Origin: Pseudoips prasinana
Taxonomy: Eukaryota; Arthropoda; Insecta; Lepidoptera; Nolidae
Assembly (NCBI GenBank): GCA_951640165.1
Contig: OX621253.1
Location: forward strand, 27,933,469 to 27,997,468
Direction: 5' to 3'
DNA: 64,000 bases
The position numbers were made by a program, and so were the translations under genes. The first letter of the stretch is position 1; every line of letters starts with the position of its first letter. Positions 54,946-64,000 of the stretch are shown piece by piece. The notes below the pieces were generated by a model that made no database searches, had not been told where the DNA came from, and worked only from the letters and a program-made list of their open reading frames with translations.

Positions 54946-55005
54946 GTTACTTTGAAGATCGTGATTTTAGTAGACAGTTACAACCTACTACAAAACACGA
55001 CAACA

Positions 55006-56241
55006 CACAGTGGTTCGTGTAGAACAAGCTAGCTGGACAATATTATTTGTTTCGATTTTTATTTATAAATGAGGTTATTAAGCAAAGATATAAGGGTCAT
55101 AATACTATTTGAGGTCCATTGGTCGTTTGAGCAGGTATAGTGAAATAAAAACACAATATTTTTTTAAACAATTTTATAAATAAATTTAACTATAAATGTA
55201 ACTATAAAATCTAATATCAGATACATAAAATACCTACTTAAAAACTAAATCGATCACTCATCATCACTATCATCAGATGAATCATCCATTGAATAGTCAT
55301 GATCATGAGTGGCAGAACTATGAAAACTAGAAACTATATTAACATTTTGTTCCTTAAAGCTAGGTTGAACTAATAAATCTAGGACTTCGATAGGGAATGA
55401 ACCTATTTTCTTCCGGGGAATTTCTCTTAAACCATTTATTACAGGGTCAGATGTTATCAATAACATATTAAGTAAATCTCTATTCGTAGCTATTCTTTGC
55501 ACAGCTGCTATTTCTTGCACAGCTGCTCCACTTTTCAGCCAATTTTGAAGAATATTTTGAGATGATGACCTTGACGTCTCTCAGGGACTGCTCCGTAACA
55601 TCATCAAAGTCATGTCTCAAAGATATAAACCGAAAGAGCTCCACGTTTCGCGTTTCCTTCGGGTGTTTTAGCCATTCTTCAAAAAAGTCCATTTTTGAGA
55701 CGGTGAAAACTGTTTAAAGAAAAAAAAAGAAAAAAATTAGTTGTGCAAATAATTCGCAATATTTTTTTCTACTAATTACTACTAGATACTTGTGAGAATC
55801 ATATAAAATAGATTTTACAGAGTGGACATGAGTGGACATGTAATATTTTGACTATTGAATTAAAAAATATGGGTGAAAAAGTCCACTTTTATCGAAACAT
55901 TTAATTTAATAAAATTAAATAATGAAGATCCTGTGATAAAAATTAACTAAAACAAAACTACTTACCCTTATGTACACAATCCATCACAAAAACACTATCA
56001 CAAATTTCTTTTAGTGACTTAAAATAATGTTAACAATATGGTGTAAAAATGCAAATGAATGCACTTTGAATTATCAACACTTTATATACTTACCTTAATG
56101 ACGGGCCTAATGAGGGTAATTACGAAAATTAATAGATGTATTCCTTAATGTATAGGGCTAATGAGTTCATCTTAATAATTAACTATTAGGAATTGAAGAG
56201 TTGTTTTTGTCCAGCTAGTTTGTTCTACGCGAATCACAGTG
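55006..56241 (-). mobile_element. Transib H, internally deleted non-autonomous copy
   Basis: Left end CACAGTGGTTCGTGTAGAAC and inverted right end CACTGTGATTCGCGTAGAAC, sharing about 35 bp. Target duplication CAACA at 55001-55005 and 56242-56246. Removing the element and one CAACA restores the piggyBac P4 frame. The left end begins with CACAGTG, identical to the consensus heptamer of V(D)J recombination signals. 1236 bp. Confidence 0.93.
55254..55692 (-). pseudogene. Transib H transposase remnant (N-terminus fused to C-terminus)
   Basis: On the minus strand, 55692 onward reads 'MDFFEEWLKHPKETRNVELF' and 'LRDVKVIISKYSSKLAEKW', similar in pattern to the N-terminal helices of Transib F. From about 55510 the neighbouring frame gives 'NRDLLNMLLITSDPVINGLR', the block near the C-terminus, and an acidic end 'SMDDSSDDSDDE'. 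About 500 residues between them, with all catalytic residues, are deleted. Thus H depends on a transposase made elsewhere. Confidence 0.82.
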
Positions 56242-57555
56242 CAACAGTGGTACCCCATTTGACCATTTTATGGATATGTTCCCTGATGAATTATTTCAGC
56301 TCATTGTCGAAGACACCAACAAATATGCGAGCTTAAAAGGCAGCCAGTTTTGGAAGGATGTAGACAGTAATGAAATTAAGGCATTCTTGGCTATAGTGAT
56401 TCTTATGGGAATTGCCCCACAATCAGATATCGAATTATACTGGAATTCAGACCCAATTTACAATAATCAGGAAATATCTGGAACAATGCCTTGTAAAAGA
56501 TTTAAAAAAATATTAGAGAATATACACGTTTGCGATATTACTACTCATTTACCACAAAATCATAAAGATCATGATAAACTTCAAAAATAAGGCCAATGTT
56601 GAACATTTTAAACAAAAATTTTCAAGAAAACGCTACCAATTCTCAATCACAATCAATCGATGAAAGCATGATAAAGTTTAAAGGTCGTGATTCCAAAAAA
56701 CAGTAAACCGATTAAACGAGGGTACAAGGCGTGGTGTAGATGTGATGCGAAAACAGGATACCTTTACCAATGTGACATTTATACAGAAAAAGATAAAAAT
56801 GCCGACAGTGAAGGACTGGGTTATAGAGTGGTGAAAAATCTGTGTGTTAACGTACCAAAGGACACATTGATAGTCTTTGACAATTTTTTTTCCTCTGTCG
56901 CTCTTTTGGAATATTTATATTACAAAGGAATATTTGCTATTGGTACTGTTAAGACTATCACGAAAAGAACTTCCTGAAGATTTTGTCAAAAAAGAAAGTA
57001 AGAAAGAACAACTACAACCAGGAGAATTCACATACAGATACTGTCGCCCTGTTGGGGTGGTTAAGTAGAAAGATACTAAAGACGTGACCGTCCTTACAAC
57101 AGCCGTAAACCCTAGAAAAATAGAACTAATACAAAGAAGACAAAAGAATGGCGAAAAAAAGAACATGTATTGCCCATCTGCTATTGCTGATTACACCCGA
57201 AACATGTGTGGAGTTGATCATTTTGATCATTACCGTAGCTTATACTCCAATGGACGCAGATCCAAAAAAACATGGCCAAGATTTTTTTGGTTTTGATTTG
57301 AGTGTGCTGTAATAAATGCTTATATCATATATCAACATGAAAATGAAACAAGGAAAAACATACATCGAGATTTTCGTTTGCGTTTGGCCAGAAAATTAAA
57401 GTCTGAGTACATAAATATTCAAAAAGACAACCCAATAATTTGGAAAAATAAAAATGTAGGAGTGTTTGGCGTCTCCGATGAATTAAGACTGGGTTACAAA
57501 GGGCAGCATTACTTGGAACCCATGACCACTAGAAAGAGGTGCAGATTCTGTAGTA

Positions 57556-58785
57556 TCGGGTGGGCCAGAAAGGCGTACGATTTTAAAAACACTCTTGCGT
57601 TTGAAGCTTTAGAGGGGACTGCGCGGGTGGTGGGGGTAAGTAGCTCGGTTCTCGGAAATTTAGTCGCGATGGATCACTTCACCGGAGCACAACGTGCATT
57701 CTGCGTTAAACATTATTACAAAAATCGCGATTCATGCGCTATTGTTCGGCGTTTATTTCGGCGTGAGTTTGGATTACATGACCTAAATCAGTGTTCGAAA
57801 GAAAGTGATTCGATCGTGGGTCAGAAAGTTCGAAGATACTGGTTCGACTCTCAAACAGAAGCCTGCGGGACGCCCAAGGTCAACAAGAACGGAAGACACA
57901 ATTGAACAAGTTAGAGCTTCAGTTCAACGTAATCCTGCTCTATCGACTCGAAAGCGTTCAGCCGAACTTGTGGTATCCAGAACATCTTTGCGTCGCATTT
58001 TGTTGAAAGATCTGAAATCGCACGCGTATAAAATTCAACTTGTGCAGGAATTACAGCCAAATGATCCAATTTTACGACGAGCTTTTGTTGAAACAATGTT
58101 GGAACGCTTTCGGAGTTTCAACAATATTTTGTTCTCCGACGAAGCCCATTTTCACATTAATGGGCATGTGAATAAACAGAATGGCCGTTACTGGTCTGCA
58201 GAGAACCCACGTGCAAAACATCAAAAGCCTCTGCATTCGCCGAAAGTAACCGTTTGGGCGGCCATATCAGCGCACGGAATTATCGGACCCTACTTCTTCG
58301 AAAATCGACAAGGCCAATCTGTCACTGTAAATTCTGACCGATACATAGCCATGTTAAGGGATTTTTTCTTTCCACAACTGCAACAATTTGAAGCCTATAA
58401 TCGTGCGACATGGTTTCAACAAGATGGCGTGACATTCCATACAGCTAATGCCTCTTTGGCGGTCGTAAACGAGATGTTTGCTGGGAAACTGATATCGCGC
58501 CGAGGTGACATTGCATGGCCTCCTAGAAGTCCGGATCTAACGCCACCGGACTTTTTTTTGTGGGGATACCTAAAAAGTAGAGTCTACTCCAATAACCCAG
58601 CCACGATTAACCAGTTGAAGACCAATATCCGGGAAGAAATGGCAGCTATTCCCCGTGCAATGTGCCAGCGAGTTTTTACCAATTTGAGGTTCAGATTCGA
58701 AGAATGTTTGCAGCGGGATGGTGCACACCTGGATGACGTTATTTTATAGAAATAAAAATTTGAACCACGGAAGCGTATCTGGAAA
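57556..58785 (+). mobile_element. Mariner M6, DD41D type, right tip lost
   Basis: The left end TCGGGTGGGCCAGAAAGGCG follows TA (57554-57555) inside piggyBac P4. The right end (inverted CCAGATACGCTTCCG) matches the left arm from CCAGA inward, but the outermost GGGTGGG is missing and DNA of a different piggyBac (P5) begins at 58786. Confidence 0.75.
57669..58749 (+). pseudogene. Mariner M6 transposase, DD41D, one frameshift
   Basis: Starts 'MDHFTGAQRAFCVKHYYKN'. A single-base slip near 57800 moves the text to 'MIRSWVRKFEDTGSTLK', after which 314 codons are open. A helix-turn-helix (DUF4817-like), 'SRTSLRRILLKDLKSHAYK', then 'LFSDEAHFHINGHVNKQN', 'QQDGVTFHTA' and 'SPDLTPPDFFLWGYL', with 41 residues between the last two Asp. 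It ends 'DGAHLDDVIL', as in its relatives. Closest in pattern to M3. Confidence 0.88.
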
Positions 58786-59232
58786 CAAACAAGTTTCGTG
58801 AAGGGAGACCATGCATATCCTGCTTTACCTGTGGTGCCCGTGAGACTCCCCATGCAGTATTTCGATGATTATTTTGATTCCAATTTTTTCGAGAAAATGG
58901 CTGAGTGTTCCAATACTTACTGTCATAGAACTACAGGCAAACTGTTAAAGACAAATGAGGGTGAACAGCGTAAACTGATTGGCATTCATTTTATTATGGG
59001 TTGTATTCCATATCTACGGTTAGAAATGTACTGGAGACAAGGCATTCAATTAGATATTATTGTTAATGCCATGAGTAGAGAACGATTTAAAACATTGCGC
59101 ACGGCTCTTCATTTAGTCAACAATGACAAGGCACCTGTGGGAAACACTAATTCATTATGGAAAGTGCAACCAATTATAGATAAAGTACGAATGACTTGCC
59201 AAAAACTTGAACGGGTCCCAGCATATTATATA

Positions 59233-59675
59233 CAATGTCGCCCATGCGCATGTGACCGCCCGTAATATTCTGAATATTCATGAAAAAATATCGAAAATAA
59301 ACTTCAAAAGGGGGGGTCTATCTGTAACATTTATATAGAATAGAATAGAATAGAATAGAATATAGAATTTTTTAAGTAGAGTTTGTAGACTTGCTTTCTA
59401 TTTTTTGACACATCTCCGAAGTTTATGGGTCGATTTGTATTTTGTTTATTATTTCCAAAAGCTTATGAGTTATTTTAACAGGTTAATTAACATTTTACTA
59501 AAAATTATCGACTACGAAAAAAAAAAAACGGAATCGAAGTAATTTTTTCGGTAAAAAATTGTGTATTTATTTTAAAAAAACTAGTGTAAGTCCATAAATT
59601 ATCCCCATAGGACCACTTTTTTAATCATTATTTGTAATCTACTACATAACAGCTAAAAATTCACAGAACATTACT
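59233..59675. repeat. Left long inverted arm of M8
   Basis: Inverted partner of 61211-61637. The one clear difference is a TAGAA repeat at 59336-59367, where the other arm has unrelated sequence of similar length. Confidence 0.9.
59336..59367 (+). repeat. (TAGAA)5 microsatellite inside the left M8 arm
   Basis: Five perfect TAGAA units then TATAGAA. The corresponding place in the right arm (near 61520-61540) has no repeat, so it grew or replaced sequence after the arms formed. Confidence 0.85.
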
Positions 59676-59932
59676 AATACCTATCTCTAAAAAAAAACCA
59701 GCAAACAACTTGTTGAACATTTGCAACTATTCAAATAAAAAGGGTCGCTCAGGTAGAAACCGGTTCCTAGAAACAGCTTTTTAACAATTGCGTCCCTACC
59801 ACGTGCACACCCTTGTCGGCTAGCGTTACTTCATTCAGTCGCTTGATTACTGACCCCGTGACGCTACGTGTTTTGTGATTTGTGCACTACTTAATCTTGT
59901 GAGGAAGTTTGTTAACTCCTCGTATCATTGCA

Positions 59933-61005
59933 ATGGTACGATTGCGTGATCTACCGCCGTCTCATGTGGCTGACATGCATTTCATTTACGGTGTTTGTAA
60001 TGGAAATGCACGCGCTGCTGTCGAAGAGTACAGACGTCGATATCCAAGTAGACCAGTACTTGGGTACCGATCCTTCATTGCCGTACATCGTCTTTTTTGC
60101 GAAAGAGGATTATTTCCGCAACAAAATGAGCCCGGCGTGATTGTTGATGTAGACGTGGAAGAGGATGTGTTACGATTAGTGCGCGCTAACCCTATGCTAA
60201 GCATTCGTCTCCTATCGATAAGAGTAGGTATACCAAGAATAAGAGTTTGGAGAATTCTCAAAAAAGAAGGCCTGCATCCTTATCATTTCCGACGTGCACA
60301 ACATTTGGAAAATGTCGATTACGGTGCGAGATCTGTTTTTTGTAATTGGATAATTGCACAGCAAAGAGCTAATCTCAATTTTATGAGGAAGATTTTGTGG
60401 ACAGATGAAGCCACGTTTACAAGGGCGGGTATAACAAATCATCGCAATCTTCATGTGTGGGCCACTGAAAATCCACACGTCATTAGAGAAACAACTTTCC
60501 AGACTCAATTTTCCATAAATGTATGGGCTGGAATGATTGACGGTGAACTTATTGGCCCTTTCGTGTTACCAAACAGACTAGATCAACACGCATTTTTAGA
60601 TTTTATAGTCAATACGTTGCCGTTGCTTTTGGAGGAAGTACCGCTGAAACAAGAAGGCGGATGTATCTGCAATTAGATGGAGCTCCAGCACACTTCGCAC
60701 GACTAGTTCGTGATTATTTAAATCAAAATTATCCGCGATGGATTGGCAGAGGAGGTCCCATTGCTTGGCCGCCGCGATCTCCCGACCTTACACCCTTAGA
60801 TTTTTATCTTTGGGGCAACATGAAACAAAAAGTGTATGCCGTGCCCATTGAAAGCCGCGAGCAATTAACGGCTAGGATTTTTGCTGCTGCTGCGGAAATT
60901 AAAGAAAACCGTGAAGAATTACGTCGTACAATAAAAAGTGTTGCCATGAGAGCTTTAGTTTGTTTACAGGAGGGTGGGGACCATTTCGAAAATCTAATTA
61001 ATTAA
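59933..61005 (+). pseudogene. M8 transposase, DD40D spacing, one frameshift
   Basis: Starts 'MVRLRDLPPSHVADMHFIYG' (DUF4817-type helix). Helix-turn-helix around 'RVGIPRIRVWRILKKEG'. First Asp in 'LWTDEATFTRAG'. A one-base loss near 60655 separates 'EEVPLKQ' from the next frame, which gives 'YLQLDGAPAHFARLVRDYL' and 'SPDLTPLDFYLWGNM'; I count 40 residues between the last two Asp. No intron. It ends 'GGDHFENLIN'. Apart from that single slip the gene is complete (about 357 aa). Confidence 0.88.
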
Positions 61006-61210
61006 AATTCTTGTATTTTTTATTTTTTAAGTAAAAATCTGGCTATTGCTTGTTTGTTTTTATTTCCATTATCATCCTCCTTATTAGTTTAACCTTTTAG
61101 TACTCACTGCTAAAAGCGGGGACATTTAATTGACTTTCACATTTTCTTTTCCTAAATTTGACTCTTAGAGTTTTAGAGTTTTACTTTGGATTTAGTTACA
61201 GTTTGGTTTA

Positions 61211-61637
61211 ATAATGTTCTGTAAATTTTTAGCTGTTATGTAGTAGATTACAAATAATGATTAAAAAAGTGGTCCTATGGGGATAATTTATGGACTTACA
61301 CTAGTTTTTTTAAAATAAATACACAATTTTTTACCGAAAAAATTACTTCGATTCCGTTTTTTTTTTTCGTAGTCGATAATTTTTTGTAAAATGTTAATTA
61401 ACCTGTTAAAATAACTCATAAGCTTTTGGAAATAATAAACAAAATACAAATCGACCCATAAACTTCGGAGATGTGTCAAAAAATAGAAAGCAAGTCTACA
61501 AACTCTACTTAAAAAATTCAAAATTGAATAACATGATAAATGTTACAGATAGACCCCCCCTTTTGAAGTTTATTTTCGATATTTTTTCATGAATATTCAG
61601 AATATTACGGGCGGTCACATGCGCATGGGCGACATTG
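61211..61637. repeat. Right long inverted arm of M8
   Basis: Inverted partner of 59233-59675; ends GCGCATGGGCGACATTG before the right TA. Confidence 0.9.
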
Positions 61638-62004
61638 TATATAGCATTGACGAGCAAATGATACCTTTCACTGGCAGATGTGCTCCAGGCCTTCGTCAAG
61701 TTGTTAAAAATAAGCCTCGACCGAGGTCTTAAGAATTTTGTAATGGCAACAAAGGAAGGTCTAATGCTAGACTTCGAAATATACCAAGGAGCGAATACTT
61801 CATTTTCTGATAAGACTCTTGGTCTGGGACCATCGGTCGTTACACATTTATCTAAGTCTATACCTCCTGGCAGTTGCATTTATTTTTATAGATATTTTAC
61901 AACCATACGTTTAATTGACCACCTTAACCCTCTGTATCATAGTGTAGACTGCAGGCTACATACCCTTTGGATGTCTACAAAATTAATAGTGTTGATATTT
62001 TAAT

Positions 62005-62369
62005 GAAATAACGCAATGTAGCCGACGGTCTACACTCTGAGCTAACGAACTAGTACTAAATAAAATATCTAGATGGCATTACTTTTCGCAATTTGATATT
62101 TGTTATTCATTGGTCGGATCATTTCAAAAGTACCGCTCGGCTCCAATTTAAAAGTGGTATAAAAATATATTGTGTTCATGAATTGGGATTTTATGTTGAA
62201 AAATTAGAGAGGTTAGTGTTTGAATTATAACATACATTATTGTTTTTGAACAATTATTATGTTTTATTTTGATTTTATATTCAAATCGTGTTTGTTGCTT
62301 GTAGGCTACATTAGGCAAAAAGTATAATATTTGAGTTAATGTTGACTATAGTTTATATTGTACTTCAGG
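62005..62369. other. Non-coding spacer between piggyBacs P5 and P6
   Basis: AT-rich, no gene. It probably contains the 3' remnant of P5 and the 5' untranslated region of P6, but no TTAA-flanked terminal repeat was identified. Confidence 0.35.
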
Positions 62370-64000
62370 ATGTCTCGTAAGCATTTCCTTGGAGAAAGAC
62401 ATAAATTTAATGCTGCATAATGGTTCTGATAGTGAAGATGGCCTAGATTTTGATGATGACAGCCTCGCCGATCCTAATTTTGTTCCTGACTTGGAAACTT
62501 TCCAAAACAAGACTCCAGAGTTAGATATTGATTTAGATGCGATAATAGAAACCCTAGAATACAATGAGGAATATCCTTCTTCTAGCTCGGAAACTCCATC
62601 GTCACACGAGAGTACTGTTCAATCTGCCCAACCCAAGAAACCTCGAAAAGCTGCTACAGAAAAGCCAGCTAAACTGAATTTACGCTGGAAGGAAAAATAA
62701 TTTAGTTTTGAATGCAGATCAGCTCACTTTTATGGGAAACAAGGCCCTTGGCATTGATCTACTTGAGTTAGATACACGCATACATTTTTATTTCTACCTA
62801 TTCTCACAAGAACTAATTACGAAAATTTCTGAGGAGACCAATTTCTTACATGTTCAAAAAGAACCTAATAGCACTTTGCGAGTATTGAGTCTGATGTTAG
62901 ATTATTCATGGGTGTGGTATATCTAATGTCTCTCATATAATTACCCAGGGTTACCAACCACTAGAGCCCCATACTTGGAACCCCTCTTATAAAGGAAACC
63001 ATGACCTTGAACAAGTTTGACAAAATTAGTTAAACGTTGCACCTCAACAACAATAACAAAAACTTCCAAGGGACAATCCTGATCAAGATAGGATTTACTA
63101 AATACGTCCAGTGGTGGATTTCTTGAATATGGCATACAGTCGAGTCCTAATGGAAGAAAATGTGAAAGTGCTCCACAAGAGCGCAATACGTTGAAGAGAT
63201 ATAACCCCAACAAACCTCATACTTGGGGTTATAAGGTCTTCGTGTTGTGTGGCGTTTCTTGCTTTACCTATAAGACGAAAATAGAAACTGGCGAAGAAAA
63301 TGTTGTTTTGCAAGGACAGCCAGATTTAGTCGCATCATCAAATGTTGTCATCAGGTTAGCACGAATGATTCCAAGTCACCAGAACTTCACGCTCTATGTC
63401 AACAGTTATTTTAGTTCTCTTCGTCTCTTGAAATATCTGGCCAAGGAAAGCATTCTTAGTCTTAGCACTGTGAGAAGAAATAGGATTCCAGATTGTAAGC
63501 TTTTATCAGAAAAGCTCATTATTCCATCTTTCCTAACATGCGGTGTTCACATAAATTATGGCCACTTATCTCAGTGTTGCCTACAGGCAACAATCCCTAT
63601 TTTTGTTATTTTCTGCCTGAATATTAAAAAAATTAAATTCCAAAAATGTCTATTTTATTTTTTTTATATCAATTTGAATACAAAAAATTATATAAATCCC
63701 ATTTCTTGAGTGATAGAGGGTTAAGTCTTAAGAATCTTCATGGAACTGGCACTTTGATGTTTAATAGATTGGCTAAATTCTATGAAATTCAAGAAAGATA
63801 GTCGAATGTTAAGAGCTGAATCTCAACAATTTGTTTCTGGGAATGTGGCCGTTGTCAAGTGGAAAGATAACAAATCGGTCCTTATCACATCCAACTGCAC
63901 TGGTAATGATACATTACAAGAAGTCCCGCGGTGGGAAAAATCACAAAGATCATATATCCCTGTGACAGCCCCGAAAGTAATTTCGAATTATAACAAATAT
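62370..64000 (+). pseudogene. piggyBac P6 transposase, degraded, runs off the window
   Basis: The ATG at 62370 gives 'MSRKHFL'; a slip then leads to the acidic N-terminus 'NGSDSEDGLDFDDDSLADPN' and a basic segment 'QPKKPRKAATEKPAKLNLRW'. After a deleted middle the core resumes at 63190 ('NKPHTWGYKVFVLCGVS'), the second Asp context appears as 'FTLYVNSYFSSLRLLKYL' (Asp replaced by Asn), and then 'ESILSLSTVRRNRIPDCK'. About 63530-63780 looks like an unrelated insertion or decay. From 63790 'VAVVKWKDNKSVLITSN' and 'RSYIPVTAPKVISNYNKY' continue the family to the window edge. The first catalytic Asp region is missing. Dead copy of the same broad piggyBac type as P5. Confidence 0.8.

Larger units (their letters stand above)
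54946..57555 (+). pseudogene. piggyBac P4 transposase, split by Transib H and M6
   Basis: 54946-55005 continues in frame after removal of Transib H into 'GTPFDHFMDMFPDELFQL', the start of the DDE_Tnp_1_7 domain. Then 'FLAIVILMGIAPQSDIELYW', a stop near 56588, 'SQSIDESMIKFKGRDS' (first Asp), 'LIVFDNFFSSVALLEYL' (second Asp), 'GTVKTITKR' and 'MCGVDHFDHYRSLYSNGRR' (third Asp region). It ends at 'TTRKRCRFCS', the first ligands of the C-terminal zinc-ligand domain, where mariner M6 begins. At least four frameshifts or stops. No P4 terminal repeats were identified. Confidence 0.82.
59233..61637 (+). mobile_element. Mariner M8 with about 430-bp inverted arms
   Basis: Begins CAATGTCGCCCATGCGCATG, flanked by TA (59231-59232, 61638-61639), and inserted in the coding region of piggyBac P5. 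The arms 59233-59675 and 61211-61637 are near-identical inverted copies. Between them is one DD41D-group transposase. Same architecture as M7 but unrelated arm sequence. Confidence 0.93.
58786..62004 (+). pseudogene. piggyBac P5 transposase, split by M8
   Basis: The 5' part 58786-59232 gives 'PVRLPMQYFDDYFDSNFFEK', 'KLIGIHFIMGCIPYLRLEMY' and 'SLWKVQPIIDKVRMTCQKL'. M8 follows. The 3' part from 61640 gives 'YSIDEQMIPFTGRCAPGL' (first catalytic Asp), then after a frameshift near 61728 'FVMATKEGLMLDFEIYQGA', 'LGLGPSVVTHLSKSIPPGS' and 'IYFYRYFTTIRLIDHL', where the second catalytic Asp is replaced (Y-R-Y in place of the expected D-x-Y). The frame rejoins across M8 if M8 and one TA are removed. The C-terminal third and zinc domain are missing. 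Confidence 0.82.

Noticed and set aside
55590..55692. Possible independent host gene on the minus strand
   Set aside because: It lies within the target-duplicated Transib H and matches the Transib N-terminal pattern.
1..64000. tRNA, rRNA and snRNA genes
   Set aside because: No cloverleaf-like box A/box B pair or rRNA core sequence was noticed on reading; a tRNAscan or Infernal run would be needed to be certain.

Overview
Eukaryotic genomic DNA, most likely from an insect, and Lepidoptera is my best guess. The evidence is spliceosomal introns in almost every intact gene, AT-rich spacers full of GTAGGTACCTAC-like strings, TTAA-targeted piggyBacs, Transib, MADF-bearing Harbingers, and 3' tails typical of insect non-LTR elements. 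I recognise no host gene, tRNA, rRNA or CRISPR array. Essentially everything supportable is transposable-element DNA, stacked in nests up to four deep.

Left block (1-22.6 kb). A SWIM-finger MULE tail (1-194) is followed by Harbinger A (534-3253). piggyBac P1 has its first exon at 3708-3797 and its second at 15525-17069. The intron between them holds Harbinger B (from about 4.03 kb, with a 413-bp MITE inside it) and Transib D (7482-13976), and Transib D itself carries a DD82E element and an intact Tc1. A TA-flanked MITE (14789-15207) follows. Then come a small unrecognised gene, an intact DD41D mariner (17784-19086) and Harbinger C (19563-22580). Harbingers A, B and C share a striking layout. 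The MADF/BESS DNA-binding gene (+) and the DDE transposase gene (-) are interlocked: exon 2 of each gene sits inside the intron of the other. Their splice acceptors are only 30-86 bp apart, and the coding exons do not overlap.

Middle block (22.6-45.6 kb). One piggyBac (P3, TTAA-flanked, 22637-45599) is split by one DD41D mariner (X, 23914-44291). X is in turn split by Transib E (carrying two LINE insertions), piggyBac P2, MULE-1 and probably MULE-2, which carries the long-arm mariner M7. At several junctions, removing the insert plus one copy of the target duplication restores the host element's reading frame. This confirms the order of events.

Right block (45.6-64 kb). This is a mosaic: Transib fragment G, a broken mariner (M5), an intact Transib F (685-aa RAG1-like transposase), a truncated classic mariner (M4), a hAT tail, an HTH_Tnp_4/DDE_4 element, and piggyBacs P4, P5 and P6. 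Transib deletion derivative H and mariners M6 and M8 are inserted into these piggyBacs.

Together the window is a transposon graveyard that still holds several open, possibly active transposase genes: Harbinger A and C, Transib F, Tc1, M3 and P1. MULE-2 would be open without M7. It also holds enough target-site duplications to reconstruct the insertion history.
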